Assembly: GCA_943787225.1 (NCBI GenBank)
Contig: CALSLP010000001.1
Location: 558,001 to 622,000 of the forward strand
Direction: 5' to 3'
Source: an uncultured Alphaproteobacteria bacterium
GTDB lineage: Bacteria; Pseudomonadota; Alphaproteobacteria; MPNO01; UBA2964
Length of the DNA: 64,000 bases
Below, piece after piece: positions 1 through 10,744 of the stretch; the stretch's first letter is position 1, and the number at the start of each line of letters is the position of its first letter. Position numbers and translations under genes: made by a program. The notes below the pieces were generated by a model that was not told where the DNA came from, did not search any database, and saw only the letters and a program-made list of their open reading frames with translations.

Positions 1-2095
1 ACATGACCAGCGCATCTGGCTCAACCAGGCTAATGCCGTATTCAAACCCAAGGACGCCGGCCTCTGAGAGGGGGCTGTTATGAGCGACAAAACGCGACTG
101 CCCCTCAGAAATATTCTCCAGTGGGACGTAGTTCTCTTCCGTCTCCTGATCGATCAGATAAGAATGGCGCTGTGAAAATGTGCCGCGCTGCACATCCTGT
201 CCGGCGAGTCGAACCAGATGTCCCTCCTGCACCAGACTGCCAAATGCCAGGGCTTCGCCCGTCGACCAGTCAATGCCCTCACCCGTTTCGATCATCTTCG
301 CACGGGCATCTATGATACGTCTGAGCTTCGGATGCAGGTTGAAGCCTTCAGGGACAGAGACCAGCGCCTGGCCGACTTTTTTGAGCGTTTCTGCTGGCAA
401 ATCCGTCGTGCCGCGACGTTCTTCCAGCGTCGGTGCGACGTTGATATGCGACCACTTTCCATCCAGCCAATCCGCTTTATTAGGCTTAAACGTCGTGGCC
501 GTCTCAAAATCTTCATTGAGCTGGTCTCGCAGGCGGTCGGTCATCGACTTTGCCTGCGCCTCGGTTATCGCGCCTTCAGCGATGAGCCGCTTTTCATAGA
601 TCGTTCTGGTACTAAGCTGCTTGGCAATTGCCTTATACATCAAAGGCTGTGTGAAAGACGGTTCATCGCCTTCGTTGTGACCAAACCGGCGATAACACCA
701 CATGTCGATCACAACATCCTTGCGAAATTCCTGACGGAATTCTGTTGCAATACGAGCAACATGGACGACGGCCTCCGGGTCATCGCCATTCACATGGAAA
801 ATCGGTGACTGCACCGTTTTCGACACATCAGACGGATAGGGTGATGAACGTGAATCTCGTGGATTGGTCGTAAACCCAATCTGGTTATTGACGATAAAGT
901 GGATCGTGCCTCCGGCACGGTATCCCCGAACATCTGACAGGGCGAAGGTTTCAGCGACCAGCCCCTGCCCGGCAAAGGCAGCATCACCATGCATCAGAAT
1001 ACCGAGAACCCGACGCCGTTCCTTATCTTTTAGCTGATGTTGCTTGGCCCGAACCCGTCCGACGATGACCGGGTCCACCGCTTCAAGATGCGACGGGTTT
1101 GGCGACAGGGAAAGGTGAACATTTTTCCCATCAAAGGTGAGATCCGCTGATGTCCCAAGATGATATTTTACGTCGCCAGAGCCTTGTACTTCCTCAGGAT
1201 TCGACGACTGCCCCTGAAACTCAGACAGTATCGCGACATACGGCTTCTTGAGAACATTCGTCAGAACGGATAAACGGCCGCGATGCGGCATGCCGATGAC
1301 CACTTCCTCAATACCGAGCTGACTACCGCGTTTTAAAATCTGTTCAAGCGCGGGGATCAGGCTTTCGCCACCATCGAGACCAAATCTCTTTGTTCCCGGG
1401 TACTTCACGTTCAGAAAATTCTCGAAACCTTCAGCTTCCGTGAGACGTTCAAGAATCGCTTCCCGTCCGCGCTGCGTAAATTCCGTGCGGTTGTGGCTTT
1501 CCTCGATCCGTTCCCGAATCCACTGCTTCTGATCCGGTTCCTGTATGTGCATAAATTCGACGCCAATGGTGCCGCAATAGGTTTGCTGCAGGCGCTCTAA
1601 TATTTCGCGCAGCGTCGGGTTTTCGAGCCCAAGCACATTGTCGATAAATATATTCTTGTCGAGATCAGCTTCGGTAAAGCCATATGACCGGTAATCAAGC
1701 TCTGAATTTGCCTCATGTTGATAAAGCCCTAAGGGATCCATATTGGAGGCGAGATGCCCGCGTACCCTGTAGGAACGGATAAGCATCAGCGCATGTAATG
1801 AATCGACCGTTTCCTGTCGGCTTTCTTCAGACGTTACAGAGGCCGCGTGCCCGTTGGATTTCGGCTTCTCGGCCTCTTCGGCGACACCCACAACACGGCT
1901 AGCGCGCGGCGCCCAACTGGCCCCTTTCAAAGATTTTATGACATTGGGCGCTTCGTCAGATAGCTCTGCGAAGAAACGCTGCCATTCGGCATCAACCGAC
2001 GACGCATCGTCGATGTACCGGGCGTAAAGATCTTCAACGAAGGCAGCATTGCCGCCTGCGAGAAACGAATTTTTTTCGAAAGTCTCTAACGACAT
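1..2095 (-). CDS. sucA: 2-oxoglutarate dehydrogenase E1 component, 3' end cut by window edge
   Basis: This is the thiamine-diphosphate E1 subunit that decarboxylates 2-oxoglutarate in the TCA cycle. About 698 codons are visible of a family usually 930-990 residues long; the frame stays open to base 1, so the C-terminus is outside the window. The start at 2095 gives the expected N-terminus MSLETFEKNSFLAGGN. E1 signatures seen include GMPHRGRLSVL near residue 268, HGDAAFAGQG near 362 and RFGHNEGDEPS near 468. It lies 107 bp downstream of sucD on the same strand and is probably co-transcribed with sucCD; sucB would be expected just beyond the left edge. Confidence 0.97.
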   Translation of the reverse strand, partial: MSLETFEKNSFLAGGNAAFVEDLYARYIDDASSVDAEWQRFFAELSDEAPNVIKSLKGASWAPRASRVVGVAEEAEKPKSNGHAASVTSEESRQETVDSLHALMLIRSYRVRGHLASNMDPLGLYQHEANSELDYRSYGFTEADLDKNIFIDNVLGLENPTLREILERLQQTYCGTIGVEFMHIQEPDQKQWIRERIEESHNRTEFTQRGREAILERLTEAEGFENFLNVKYPGTKRFGLDGGESLIPALEQILKRGSQLGIEEVVIGMPHRGRLSVLTNVLKKPYVAILSEFQGQSSNPEEVQGSGDVKYHLGTSADLTFDGKNVHLSLSPNPSHLEAVDPVIVGRVRAKQHQLKDKERRRVLGILMHGDAAFAGQGLVAETFALSDVRGYRAGGTIHFIVNNQIGFTTNPRDSRSSPYPSDVSKTVQSPIFHVNGDDPEAVVHVARIATEFRQEFRKDVVIDMWCYRRFGHNEGDEPSFTQPLMYKAIAKQLSTRTIYEKRLIAEGAITEAQAKSMTDRLRDQLNEDFETATTFKPNKADWLDGKWSHINVAPTLEERRGTTDLPAETLKKVGQALVSVPEGFNLHPKLRRIIDARAKMIETGEGIDWSTGEALAFGSLVQEGHLVRLAGQDVQRGTFSQRHSYLIDQETEENYVPLENISEGQSRFVAHNSPLSEAGVLGFEYGISLVEPDALVM

Positions 2096-2202
2096 CAATT
2101 GTCCAAGCGAATTGCCCAAACGAACAGTCTGGCCATGATTTCTTTAACCCCTATGACATACACCAATGTGGTTAAAGGACCATGACAATTTTAACGGACG
2201 GA

Positions 2203-3078
2203 TTAGCCCTTCATAATCTTTAGCATCGTTTCGCCAAGCGCCGCCGGTGAATCCGCGACCGTAATTCCGGCGCTTCTCATGGCATCCATCTTGTCATCCG
2301 CACCGCCTTTGCCGCCGGAAATAATCGCGCCGGCATGACCCATACGGCGTCCCGGAGGGGCCGTCACACCAGCGATAAATCCAACAACCGGCTTTTTCAC
2401 TTTGGATTGCTTGAGGAACTCGGCTGCATCTTCTTCTGCGCTACCACCGATTTCGCCGATCATAACAATCCCCTGGGTTTCGTCATCACCGAGGAACATT
2501 TCCAGACAATCGATAAAGTTGGTGCCGTTTACCGGATCACCGCCAATACCAATACACGTCGTTTGACCAAGCCCTGCGGCTGTGGTCTGCGCAACGGCTT
2601 CATAGGTCAGCGTACCAGAACGGGACACGATGCCAATCTTACCGCGCTGATGAATATGACCAGGCATAATACCGATCTTGCATTCATCCGGCGTAATCAC
2701 GCCCGGACAGTTAGGACCGATCAAGCGCGTCGAGGAACCAGACAATGCCCGTTTAACCCGCACCATATCAATAACCGGAATGCCTTCGGTGATGCAGATC
2801 GCGAGCGGCATTTCCGCTTCGATTGCTTCGAGGATGGCATCCGCCGCAAACGGTGGCGGGACATAAATCACACTGGCATTTGCGCCGGTACGATCAATCG
2901 CTTCCGCGACCGTATCAAAAACCGGCAGGTCGAGATGTTGTTCGCCACCCTTACCGGGGGTCACACCACCAACCATCTGGGTACCATATGCAATCGCCTG
3001 TTCAGAGTGGAACGTGCCTTGTGCGCCGGTAAAGCCCTGGCAGATTACCTTTGTATTATTATCGACGAGAACAGCCAT
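2203..3078 (-). CDS. sucD: succinyl-CoA synthetase alpha subunit
   Basis: Forms the CoA-binding, phosphohistidine-carrying subunit that with SucC converts succinyl-CoA to succinate while making ATP or GTP. The protein is 291 aa, normal for the family. An N-terminal CoA-binding Rossmann domain is followed by the ligase domain carrying the active-site histidine H248 in [10 protein letters not shown]. The start codon overlaps the sucC stop by one base (TAATG), indicating translational coupling. Confidence 0.98.
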   Translation of the reverse strand: MAVLVDNNTKVICQGFTGAQGTFHSEQAIAYGTQMVGGVTPGKGGEQHLDLPVFDTVAEAIDRTGANASVIYVPPPFAADAILEAIEAEMPLAICITEGIPVIDMVRVKRALSGSSTRLIGPNCPGVITPDECKIGIMPGHIHQRGKIGIVSRSGTLTYEAVAQTTAAGLGQTTCIGIGGDPVNGTNFIDCLEMFLGDDETQGIVMIGEIGGSAEEDAAEFLKQSKVKKPVVGFIAGVTAPPGRRMGHAGAIISGGKGGADDKMDAMRSAGITVADSPAALGETMLKIMKG

Positions 3079-4247
3079 TACGCGGCCTCCTTCACGGCCT
3101 TAACAGCCTTCTCAGCAGCATCTCCAAGATCGTCTGCCGCAATAATCGGCAGGCCGGATTCTCCGAGAATTTTCTTACCAAGTTCAACATTAGTGCCGGC
3201 GAGCCGGACTATTAACGGAACAGTCAGGCTAACCTCGCGGGCTGCCGCGACAACACCTTCTGCAATCACATCACAACGCATGATACCGCCGAAGATATTG
3301 ACCAGCAGGCCTTCAACATTGGGATCAGACAGGATCAGCTTAAAGGCAGCCGTGACACGTTCACGGGAAGCACCACCACCGACATCCAGGAAGTTTGCCG
3401 GCTCACCACCATAAAGCTTGATGATGTCCATGGTTGCCATCGCCAGCCCGGCGCCATTGACCATGCAGCCAATATTGCCATCAAGTTTGACATAGTTGAG
3501 GTCAAACTTCGCGGCTTTCAGCTCGGTTGGGTCTTCTTCGCTTTCGTCCCGCAGCTCCGCGATGTCCTTATGACGGAACAGCGCGTTATCATCGAAGTTC
3601 ATTTTCGCATCAAGCGCGATAATGTCTCCAGCACCGGTAACGACCAACGGGTTGATCTCGACAATCGATGCATCCAGCTGTTCGAAAGCCTTATACATCG
3701 CCATCAGAAACTTCACGGCCGATTTGACCTGGTTGCCTTCGAGGCCGAGCCCGAAAGCAATCTTGCGGGCGTGAAAGGCCTGCATACCACATGCCGGGTC
3801 AATCGCGACTTTGAGAATCTTCTCAGGCGTCTTGGCCGCGACTTCTTCAATTTCCATGCCGCCTTCAGTCGATGCCATAATAGTGACACGGCTGGTGACA
3901 CGGTCGATCAGGAGACCCAAATATAATTCGCGCGCGATGTCGCAACCATCTTCGACATAAACCCGACCGACTTCTTTGCCTTCAGGGCCAGTCTGATGCG
4001 TAACCAGCGTCATCCCGATCATTTCATCGGCAAGCTGTTTCACTTCATCAATCGATTTGGCCAGCTTTACACCACCGCCCTTGCCGCGTCCTCCGGCATG
4101 GATTTGTGATTTGACGACCCACACCGGACCACCAAGGTCTTCAGCCACTTTAACGGCCTCATCGGGGGTGTAAGCAACGCCCCCTTTGGGCACGGCGACT
4201 CCGAAGCCACGGAGGACTTCTTTGGCCTGATATTCATGAATATTCAT
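3078..4247 (-). CDS. sucC: succinyl-CoA synthetase beta subunit
   Basis: ATP-grasp subunit of succinyl-CoA synthetase, 389 aa (usual length 386-400). The N-terminus [10 protein letters not shown] and the glycine-rich nucleotide loop GGRGKGG (residues 52-58) are canonical. The C-terminal ligase domain includes [12 protein letters not shown]. It sits 32 bp downstream of mdh and is coupled to sucD by a one-base overlap, so mdh-sucC-sucD-sucA probably forms one transcript. Confidence 0.98.
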   Translation of the reverse strand: MNIHEYQAKEVLRGFGVAVPKGGVAYTPDEAVKVAEDLGGPVWVVKSQIHAGGRGKGGGVKLAKSIDEVKQLADEMIGMTLVTHQTGPEGKEVGRVYVEDGCDIARELYLGLLIDRVTSRVTIMASTEGGMEIEEVAAKTPEKILKVAIDPACGMQAFHARKIAFGLGLEGNQVKSAVKFLMAMYKAFEQLDASIVEINPLVVTGAGDIIALDAKMNFDDNALFRHKDIAELRDESEEDPTELKAAKFDLNYVKLDGNIGCMVNGAGLAMATMDIIKLYGGEPANFLDVGGGASRERVTAAFKLILSDPNVEGLLVNIFGGIMRCDVIAEGVVAAAREVSLTVPLIVRLAGTNVELGKKILGESGLPIIAADDLGDAAEKAVKAVKEAA

Positions 4248-4279
4248 GCGCGACTAGCCTTTGATCTTTTGTCAGAAAA

Positions 4280-5305
<1,026 letters not shown>

Positions 5306-5306
5306 T

Positions 5307-5320
5307 CAATCGATCGATTG
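5307..5320. promoter_or_regulatory. perfect 14-bp palindrome in the mdh leader
   Basis: CAATCGATCGATTG is its own reverse complement and lies 11 bp upstream of the mdh start. It could be an operator or a leader hairpin controlling the mdh-suc genes. No regulator is assigned, and chance occurrence is possible because it contains overlapping ATCGAT units. Confidence 0.25.
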
Positions 5321-5533
5321 GTTGTGTTCCACGACGTTATCAACCAGAAACGGTATCTTTATGGTTAAGTCGCCGCGACTGGGCGCGTAACTACCTGTTT
5401 TGACTGAAAAGAGCAAGAAAAACGGGCGTAATATCCCCAAATAGAAGTCAAAAACCTGTGGGTATGGGATTATGGCGCCATTTATGGATTTCCAGAACCA
5501 ACCCCGACGCGCTTCACGCCCCCCCAAACCGAT

Positions 5534-6313
5534 CTAGCGGCGCACCACCATCAGCTTTTTCACCTCGGAAATTGCTTGTGCCGGGTTGAGGTGTTTGGGG
5601 CAGGTTTTGGTGCAGTTCATGATGGTGTGGCAGCGATAAAGCCGGAAGGGGTCTTCCAGATTATCCAGCCGCGTACCGGTATCTTCATCACGGGAATCGG
5701 CGATCCAACGATAGGCCTGCAGCAATGCGGCCGGACCAAGATAACGGTCGCCATTCCACCAGTAACTCGGGCAGCTTGTCGAGCAACAGAAACACAAAAC
5801 GCATTCCCAAAGGCCATCAAGCTTTGCGCGCTCTTCCGGGCTTTGTAGGCGTTCCTTATCCGGTGGCGGCGGGCTGGTCGTTTTAAGCCATGGCTCAATC
5901 GACGTGTATTGCGCATAGGCATGTTTCAGATCGGGAACGAGATCCTTGACCACGTCCATATGCGGCAACGGATAAATCTTTGCGTCACCATCAATGTCAT
6001 CGATTGCCTTAATACAGGACAGCGTATTGGTGCCATCAACATTCATGGCGCAGGATCCACACACACCTTCTCGGCAGGACCGCCGGAAGGTCAGCGTCGA
6101 ATCCATCTCATTCTTGATCTTGATCAAGGCATCGAGAACCATCGGCCCACAGGTATCCATGTCGACTTCAAAAGTATCGACGCTGGGATTGTCCCCGCCA
6201 TCCGGATCATAGCGATAAACCTGAAAGCGTTTGATATTGGTAGCGCCTTCGGGAGCTTTATGGGTCTTCCCGTTACTTACCTTTGAATTGGCGGGGAGCG
6301 CAAATTCAGCCAT
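5534..6313 (-). CDS. sdhB: succinate dehydrogenase iron-sulfur subunit
   Basis: Carries electrons from the FAD subunit to the quinone site of complex II. The 259-aa length is normal. The [2Fe-2S] cysteines are C80, C85, C88 and C100. The C-terminal domain has the [4Fe-4S]/[3Fe-4S] cysteines C171, C174, C177, C181 and C228, C234, C238. It follows sdhA by 67 bp. This complete subunit contrasts with the half-length paralogue at 33088-33441. Confidence 0.98.
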   Translation of the reverse strand: MAEFALPANSKVSNGKTHKAPEGATNIKRFQVYRYDPDGGDNPSVDTFEVDMDTCGPMVLDALIKIKNEMDSTLTFRRSCREGVCGSCAMNVDGTNTLSCIKAIDDIDGDAKIYPLPHMDVVKDLVPDLKHAYAQYTSIEPWLKTTSPPPPDKERLQSPEERAKLDGLWECVLCFCCSTSCPSYWWNGDRYLGPAALLQAYRWIADSRDEDTGTRLDNLEDPFRLYRCHTIMNCTKTCPKHLNPAQAISEVKKLMVVRR

Positions 6314-6380
6314 GTCCTATCCTCGTTGAAGCCTTCACTGTGGCATCGATATCTAAAAATGCCGTTACCAAAACCAGACC

Positions 6381-8183
6381 TTAATAAACGCGTGCCTTGG
6401 GCGGTACCGCCTCGACATCGTCACTCAGCGTTTCGTTATGGACAGGCCGGTATTCGAACCGGCTTGTGCCATCATCATTTAGCCAGGCGACCGTATGTTT
6501 CATCCAGTTCTCATCATCACGATCGGGATAGTCCTCCCTCGCGTGACCACCACGGCTTTCCTTGCGGTTGATCGCACCATGAATACTCACCAGAGCCTGC
6601 TGCAACAGATTATCGAACTCAAGTGTCTCTACCAGATCTGAATTCCAGATCATGCCATGGTCAGCGATTTTGAGATTGCCTTTCTGTGACCAGACCTTGG
6701 CCATCTTCTCAACACCCTCAGCCATAATCTCTTCGGTCCGGAACACAGCGCAATGCGCCTGCATCGTCCGTTGCATTTCAAGCCGGATTTCGGCGGTCGT
6801 CGTATCACCATTACCATGACGGCGATCATCCAGCCAATCGAGTGCATTGTCACCTGCATCGCCAGGCAAATCAGCCTGCTTCGCACCCGGTGTCAGCATC
6901 TGAGCGCAACGATCTGCCGCTGCGCGGCCAAACACCACGAGATCAAGCAATGAATTAGACCCCAGCCTGTTCGCACCATGAACTGACACACAAGCCGCTT
7001 CACCAACGGCCATCAAGCCGGGGACAACAACATCCGGGTCATCGCCAACGGGGATCAATGCTTCGCCACGATAATTGGTCGGCACGCCACCCATATTATA
7101 ATGCACCGTCGGCAGAACCGGGATGGGTTCACGGGTGACATCAACATTGGCGAAAATACGGGCCGTCTCAGAAATACCTGGGAGACGTTCATTGATCACC
7201 TCAGGTTCCAGATGCTCGATATGCAAATGGATGTAATCTTTATCCGGACCGACACCCCGGCCTTCATTCATTTCAACAGTCATCGAGCGGCTGACAACAT
7301 CACGCGATGCCAGATCTTTTGCGTGTGGTGCATAACGCTCCATAAAGCGTTCGCCTTCGGAGTTGGTCAAATATCCACCTTCGCCGCGCACCCCTTCGGT
7401 AATCAGCGCACCAGCACCATAAATGCCCGTGGGATGGAATTGAATGAATTCCATGTCCTGGAGAGGTAGCCCCGCGCGAAGCACCATGGCACTGCCATCA
7501 CCGGTTTGCGTGTGTGCCCCGGTGCACGAGAAATAACTGCGGCCATAACCACCGGTCGCAACGATAACAGTCTGCGCCCGGAAACGATGGATTGTACCGT
7601 CATCCAGATTCCACGCCATGACACCGGCAATTTTGCCATCGACGTCATGGATCAAATCCAGCGCAAAATACTCTATGAAAAACTCAGCCTGATTGCGCAG
7701 CGATTGCTGATAAAGCGTATGCAAAATTGCATGACCGGTACGATCAGCCGCAGCACAGGTCCGATGCGCTGGCGGGCCTTCACCATAATCGGTGGTCATC
7801 CCGCCAAACGGGCGCTGATAGATCGTGCCCTGATCGGTGCGAGAGAAAGGCACGCCGTAATGTTCAAGCTCAATAACGGCCGGCATCGCCTCGCGACACA
7901 TATATTCAATGGCGTCCTGGTCACCAAGCCAATCCGCCCCTTTGACCGTGTCGTAAAAATGCCAACGCCAATCATCCTTCCCCATATTGCCGAGCGCCGC
8001 AGAAATACCCCCCTGCGCCGCAACAGTGTGACTGCGCGTCGGAAAGACTTTTGTAATGCAGGCCGTCTTCAGCCCCTTCTGGGCCAAGCCAAACGTCGCT
8101 CTGAGACCAGCGCCACCGGCGCCAAGCACAACAACGTCATAGGTGTGATCGATTATGTCGTAAGACTTGCCGGAATTAGCCAT
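6381..8183 (-). CDS. sdhA: succinate dehydrogenase flavoprotein subunit
   Basis: FAD subunit of complex II that oxidises succinate to fumarate. The protein is 600 aa, as expected. It has the dinucleotide loop GAGGAG (residues 21-26) and the covalent-FAD histidine H52 in [18 protein letters not shown] and the C-terminal [11 protein letters not shown] match succinate-oxidising enzymes. It lies 6 bp downstream of sdhD in the order sdhC-sdhD-sdhA-sdhB. An unrelated-looking paralogue without the covalent-FAD histidine is at 33438-35159. Confidence 0.98.
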   Translation of the reverse strand: MANSGKSYDIIDHTYDVVVLGAGGAGLRATFGLAQKGLKTACITKVFPTRSHTVAAQGGISAALGNMGKDDWRWHFYDTVKGADWLGDQDAIEYMCREAMPAVIELEHYGVPFSRTDQGTIYQRPFGGMTTDYGEGPPAHRTCAAADRTGHAILHTLYQQSLRNQAEFFIEYFALDLIHDVDGKIAGVMAWNLDDGTIHRFRAQTVIVATGGYGRSYFSCTGAHTQTGDGSAMVLRAGLPLQDMEFIQFHPTGIYGAGALITEGVRGEGGYLTNSEGERFMERYAPHAKDLASRDVVSRSMTVEMNEGRGVGPDKDYIHLHIEHLEPEVINERLPGISETARIFANVDVTREPIPVLPTVHYNMGGVPTNYRGEALIPVGDDPDVVVPGLMAVGEAACVSVHGANRLGSNSLLDLVVFGRAAADRCAQMLTPGAKQADLPGDAGDNALDWLDDRRHGNGDTTTAEIRLEMQRTMQAHCAVFRTEEIMAEGVEKMAKVWSQKGNLKIADHGMIWNSDLVETLEFDNLLQQALVSIHGAINRKESRGGHAREDYPDRDDENWMKHTVAWLNDDGTSRFEYRPVHNETLSDDVEAVPPKARVY

Positions 8184-8189
8184 GGAGTA

Positions 8190-8570
8190 TCAACCTGCAA
8201 ACGCAATTTTAAGGATGGCGAACAGCGAAGTCGCCGCCAACGCAATTGCCGCGAACTTAACGGCAATGATGGAGGCGAGTTTCAACCATTCGGTATGAAC
8301 ATAATCTTCGATGACGACCTGCAACCCAAGCTGCATGTGGTGAAACACAGCGACAATCATCAATATAAGAAGGACAGAGGTTACAGGGTTGGCGATCCAA
8401 GCCTGTACCGCCTTAACATCAGCCCCTGCAAGGTGGGCAATATTAATCACCAGCCACAGCATTAAGGGAACCAGCGCAATTGCGGTCAGTCTCTGAGCCC
8501 ACCAATGGGCAACGCCTTCCTTGGCCGAACCAAGGCCACGAATTTTTCCAAGATCGGTGCGTAAACTCAT
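8190..8570 (-). CDS. sdhD: succinate dehydrogenase membrane anchor subunit
   Basis: Small membrane anchor of complex II, 126 aa with three hydrophobic segments. The start at 8570 (MSLRTDLGKIRGLGSAKEG) is preferred over an ATG 30 bp upstream: it matches alphaproteobacterial SdhD N-termini and overlaps the sdhC stop by one base (TAATG). The FHHMQLGLQ segment fits the haem/quinone-site helix of the family. Confidence 0.93.
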   Translation of the reverse strand: MSLRTDLGKIRGLGSAKEGVAHWWAQRLTAIALVPLMLWLVINIAHLAGADVKAVQAWIANPVTSVLLILMIVAVFHHMQLGLQVVIEDYVHTEWLKLASIIAVKFAAIALAATSLFAILKIAFAG

Positions 8571-8965
8571 TATAGCGCCCCCATCGAATGATACCCGCAA
8601 ACCCAGCCGGAGACCGTCAGAACGATGGCCGCCGCGATCACGATCCAGCCCGACCGATAAGCCGAAGGCAAATCAAGCCCTTTGCCCATATCCCAGAATA
8701 AATGCCGAATACCGTTACACAGGTGATAAAACAGGGCGAAAGTCCAGCCGAACAAGATTAGCCGACCAAACCAGCTGCCGATAATTGTTTGTATTGTCGT
8801 GAAGGCCTCGCCGCCCAAGGATGCCGCAACAAGCCACCAGACAAGCAGCAAGGTGCCCACCGCCAACGCCACACCTGTCATACGATGCATAATCGAAAGG
8901 GTGGAGGTTAGCTGCGGCTTGTAAACTTGGAGATGCGGAGAAAGCGGACGCTCTCGGGTGTCCAT
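8570..8965 (-). CDS. sdhC: succinate dehydrogenase cytochrome b556 subunit
   Basis: Cytochrome b anchor of complex II, 131 aa with three transmembrane helices. The start at 8965 is chosen over an upstream ATG at 8998. It gives the usual N-terminus MDTRERPLSPHLQVYKPQ and has a GGGAAGAG-like ribosome-binding site just upstream, whereas the longer start has none. FYHLCNGIRHLFWD holds the family's haem-ligand histidine region. It is the first gene of the sdhCDAB operon; the promoter should lie in the gene-free stretch above 8966. Confidence 0.94.
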   Translation of the reverse strand: MDTRERPLSPHLQVYKPQLTSTLSIMHRMTGVALAVGTLLLVWWLVAASLGGEAFTTIQTIIGSWFGRLILFGWTFALFYHLCNGIRHLFWDMGKGLDLPSAYRSGWIVIAAAIVLTVSGWVCGYHSMGAL

Positions 8966-9165
8966 TGCACTCTTCCCGTATTGTCGTTCCATGCGCAATT
9001 GGCGTCATACCCGCGCTTCTTCAATTTTTTTAGCCCTTCGCCCATCTCTAGTCAATTCTGTCTGCCATATTCCTGCAAACACTCTGATAAAGATGACATT
9101 TCTGAGCCACATCAGTGCGTTGTGCTCATTCCTCGGAAACCCGCTCAAACCATACGTCTGCGGAT

Positions 9166-9226
9166 TGTGAATAATCCTGTGGATGGAATGTTCAAAACCT
9201 GGGGAAAAACACACCTTTTATACACA
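9166..9226. promoter_or_regulatory. DnaA-box-like cluster upstream of sdhC
   Basis: TGTGAATAA at 9166-9174 (TTATTCACA on the minus strand) and TTATACACA at 9218-9226 both match the DnaA-box consensus TTATNCACA exactly. TGTGGATGG at 9178-9186 matches 7 of 9 positions of TGTGGATAA. All three lie within 61 bp in a gene-free stretch about 200 bp upstream of sdhC. This could be a replication origin element, a DnaA titration site, or DnaA control of sdh. None of the genes usually flanking alphaproteobacterial origins, such as hemE, is visible. Confidence 0.4.
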
Positions 9227-9318
9227 AGAAATCAGGCGAATCACCCAAATAGGCATTGCTCCAGGGGGCGATCTCTCAGAGCCTTTCAGGACGTGAGAGC
9301 GTATGAATCATTCTAGCG

Positions 9319-9733
9319 CTGTTGCAGCAACAGAGAGGTCGTAAGACCATTGATCTTTGATGTTGCACACGAAGGGGTGGTTCACGTTGTGACAGGGTTT
9401 CGTCCTGGGCCTCCCTATTGGGCGGATTTTGTCACCGAAAGGGTTCGTCTCGCCGCTTAGGGACGTCGCTTATAAGTCGCTGCCTTCCCGGCATGACTGT
9501 CTCGCCACAGTCACTTGACCTGGGATCAGCTACTTGTGAGATCCGTCGCGAACCTTTCGCTAAAGAGTGGTGTCGTTTTTGCAGTCTACGGCAATAACTG
9601 ATGCCAGCGCTGAACAGATCGGGCGTCTTTGCCGAGGCCGCCAATCTGAACTGGCAATCTCATACGCTCATACGTCCAGAAGTCTTACGGGGCTTCAGAG
9701 GCGCCGGGTCTTCGATGGCCCGGCGTCTCGTCG
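9319..9733. other. gene-free, hairpin-dense stretch (possible structured RNA)
   Basis: No convincing gene lies between sdhC and the CitE-like gene (8966-9761). This part carries an unusual run of short inverted repeats: a 7-bp repeat around one base at 9319-9333, GGTC-GTAA-GACC at 9337-9348, a GTGACA/TGTCAC pair, TGACTGT/ACAGTCA with a 6-base loop, GGATC/GATCC, GCGAA-CCT-TTCGC, and an approximately 11-bp stem with one G-U pair around CGCCGGG/CCCGGCG near 9690-9730. A GNRA-type loop favours an RNA read on the plus strand. I could not match it to tmRNA, 6S, RNase P or SRP RNA. Confidence 0.3.
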
Positions 9734-9761
9734 TTTAGAGAGAAAAAATCAAAGCAGGTCG

Positions 9762-10658
9762 CTATGCCGAGGCGGCCTCCAGCTCCCTAATTGTCTCCGC
9801 CATCCGTACCAATCTTTGGGCCTCTTCAACATGAAGTCCTTCAACAAGCTGCCCATCGACCAGGGTAACGCCTTTGCCTTCGGCGAGAGCCACTTCGTGC
9901 GCCACCGTGATTTTATGGGCCCAGGCTATCTCCTCGTCAGTGGGCCCGAAAATTGCGTTTGCACCGGCAACCGTTTTCGGATGCAGCAAAGTCTTGCCAT
10001 CAAAACCCATCGAGCGACCCTGCCGACAGGATTCGAGGAACCCTTCATCGTCTGAAAGATCAAAGAAAGGGCTATCCAGAATAGTCAGGTCATTCGCCCG
10101 CGCCGCCAGAACGCAAAGCTGTATACTGGTCATCAGGGGCAGACGATCCGGCATGTGCTGCGCCCGGAGGTCCTTTGTCAGATCTGCAGAGCCTATAAGA
10201 AGAGCGCCGACCCGCGGATGGGCTGCCGCAATGGCATTTGCATTAAGAACACCACGCGCCGTTTCGATCATACACCAAACCTGCATATCGGCCGGCGCAT
10301 TTGCCGCCTCCATGAGCTTGTTGATCGCAATGACGGTGTCAGGAGAATCTACCTTCGGAACCACCAGCATGTTGGCGCCTGATGCCGAGATCGACGCGAC
10401 ATCCTGTTCATGCCATTCACTACCTGCGCCATTTATTCTAACCCCAATCTCTCGTCGGCCGTATCCACCTTCACCAAGGACCCGAAGAATATTTGCCCGT
10501 GCGGCATCCTTTGCATCCGGCGCAACACCATCTTCCAAATCCATGATCAGAATATCAGCCGGTACATCGCGCCCCTTTTCCAGCGCCCGCTCATTGGCCC
10601 CGGGGGTATACATTGCGCTACGGCGTGGACGGTCGGTAATTAACTTGTCGACAGACAT
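9762..10658 (-). CDS. HpcH/HpaI aldolase (CitE-like), probable malyl-CoA lyase or thioesterase
   Basis: A 298-aa TIM-barrel protein of the CitE/HpcH family, which acts on CoA esters of malate-like acids. Family marks include RRSAMYTPGANERALEKG at the N-terminus, ILIMDLEDGVAP with acidic residues, a central MIETARGVLNA and LLIGSADLTKDL. The start is supported by AAAGGAG seven bases upstream. Close homologues beside sdh in alphaproteobacteria are annotated as malyl-CoA/methylmalyl-CoA lyases or (3S)-malyl-CoA thioesterases; sequence alone does not decide the substrate. Confidence 0.85.
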   Translation of the reverse strand: MSVDKLITDRPRRSAMYTPGANERALEKGRDVPADILIMDLEDGVAPDAKDAARANILRVLGEGGYGRREIGVRINGAGSEWHEQDVASISASGANMLVVPKVDSPDTVIAINKLMEAANAPADMQVWCMIETARGVLNANAIAAAHPRVGALLIGSADLTKDLRAQHMPDRLPLMTSIQLCVLAARANDLTILDSPFFDLSDDEGFLESCRQGRSMGFDGKTLLHPKTVAGANAIFGPTDEEIAWAHKITVAHEVALAEGKGVTLVDGQLVEGLHVEEAQRLVRMAETIRELEAASA

Positions 10659-10744
10659 TTATGAGCTCCTTTAATTTGCTGACCACACTATAGGCGCGCT
10701 GTCCGCAGCCTCAAAGGCACGACATGTAAATAAGGCGAAGACGT

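Noticed and set aside
2335..3414. Long plus-strand open frame (359 codons) opposite sucD and sucC
   Set aside because: It overlaps two well-supported genes, lacks any family resemblance, and its composition is what the antisense frame of high-quality coding DNA gives.
7506..8465. 319-codon plus-strand open frame opposite sdhA/sdhD
   Set aside because: Entirely antisense to conserved sdh genes, with no ribosome-binding site or recognisable domain.
9330..9590. tmRNA, 6S RNA, RNase P RNA or SRP RNA in the hairpin-rich block
   Set aside because: I found no tag-coding sequence, T-arm, P-RNA core motif or SRP GGAAG-type tetraloop region; kept only as an unassigned structured stretch.
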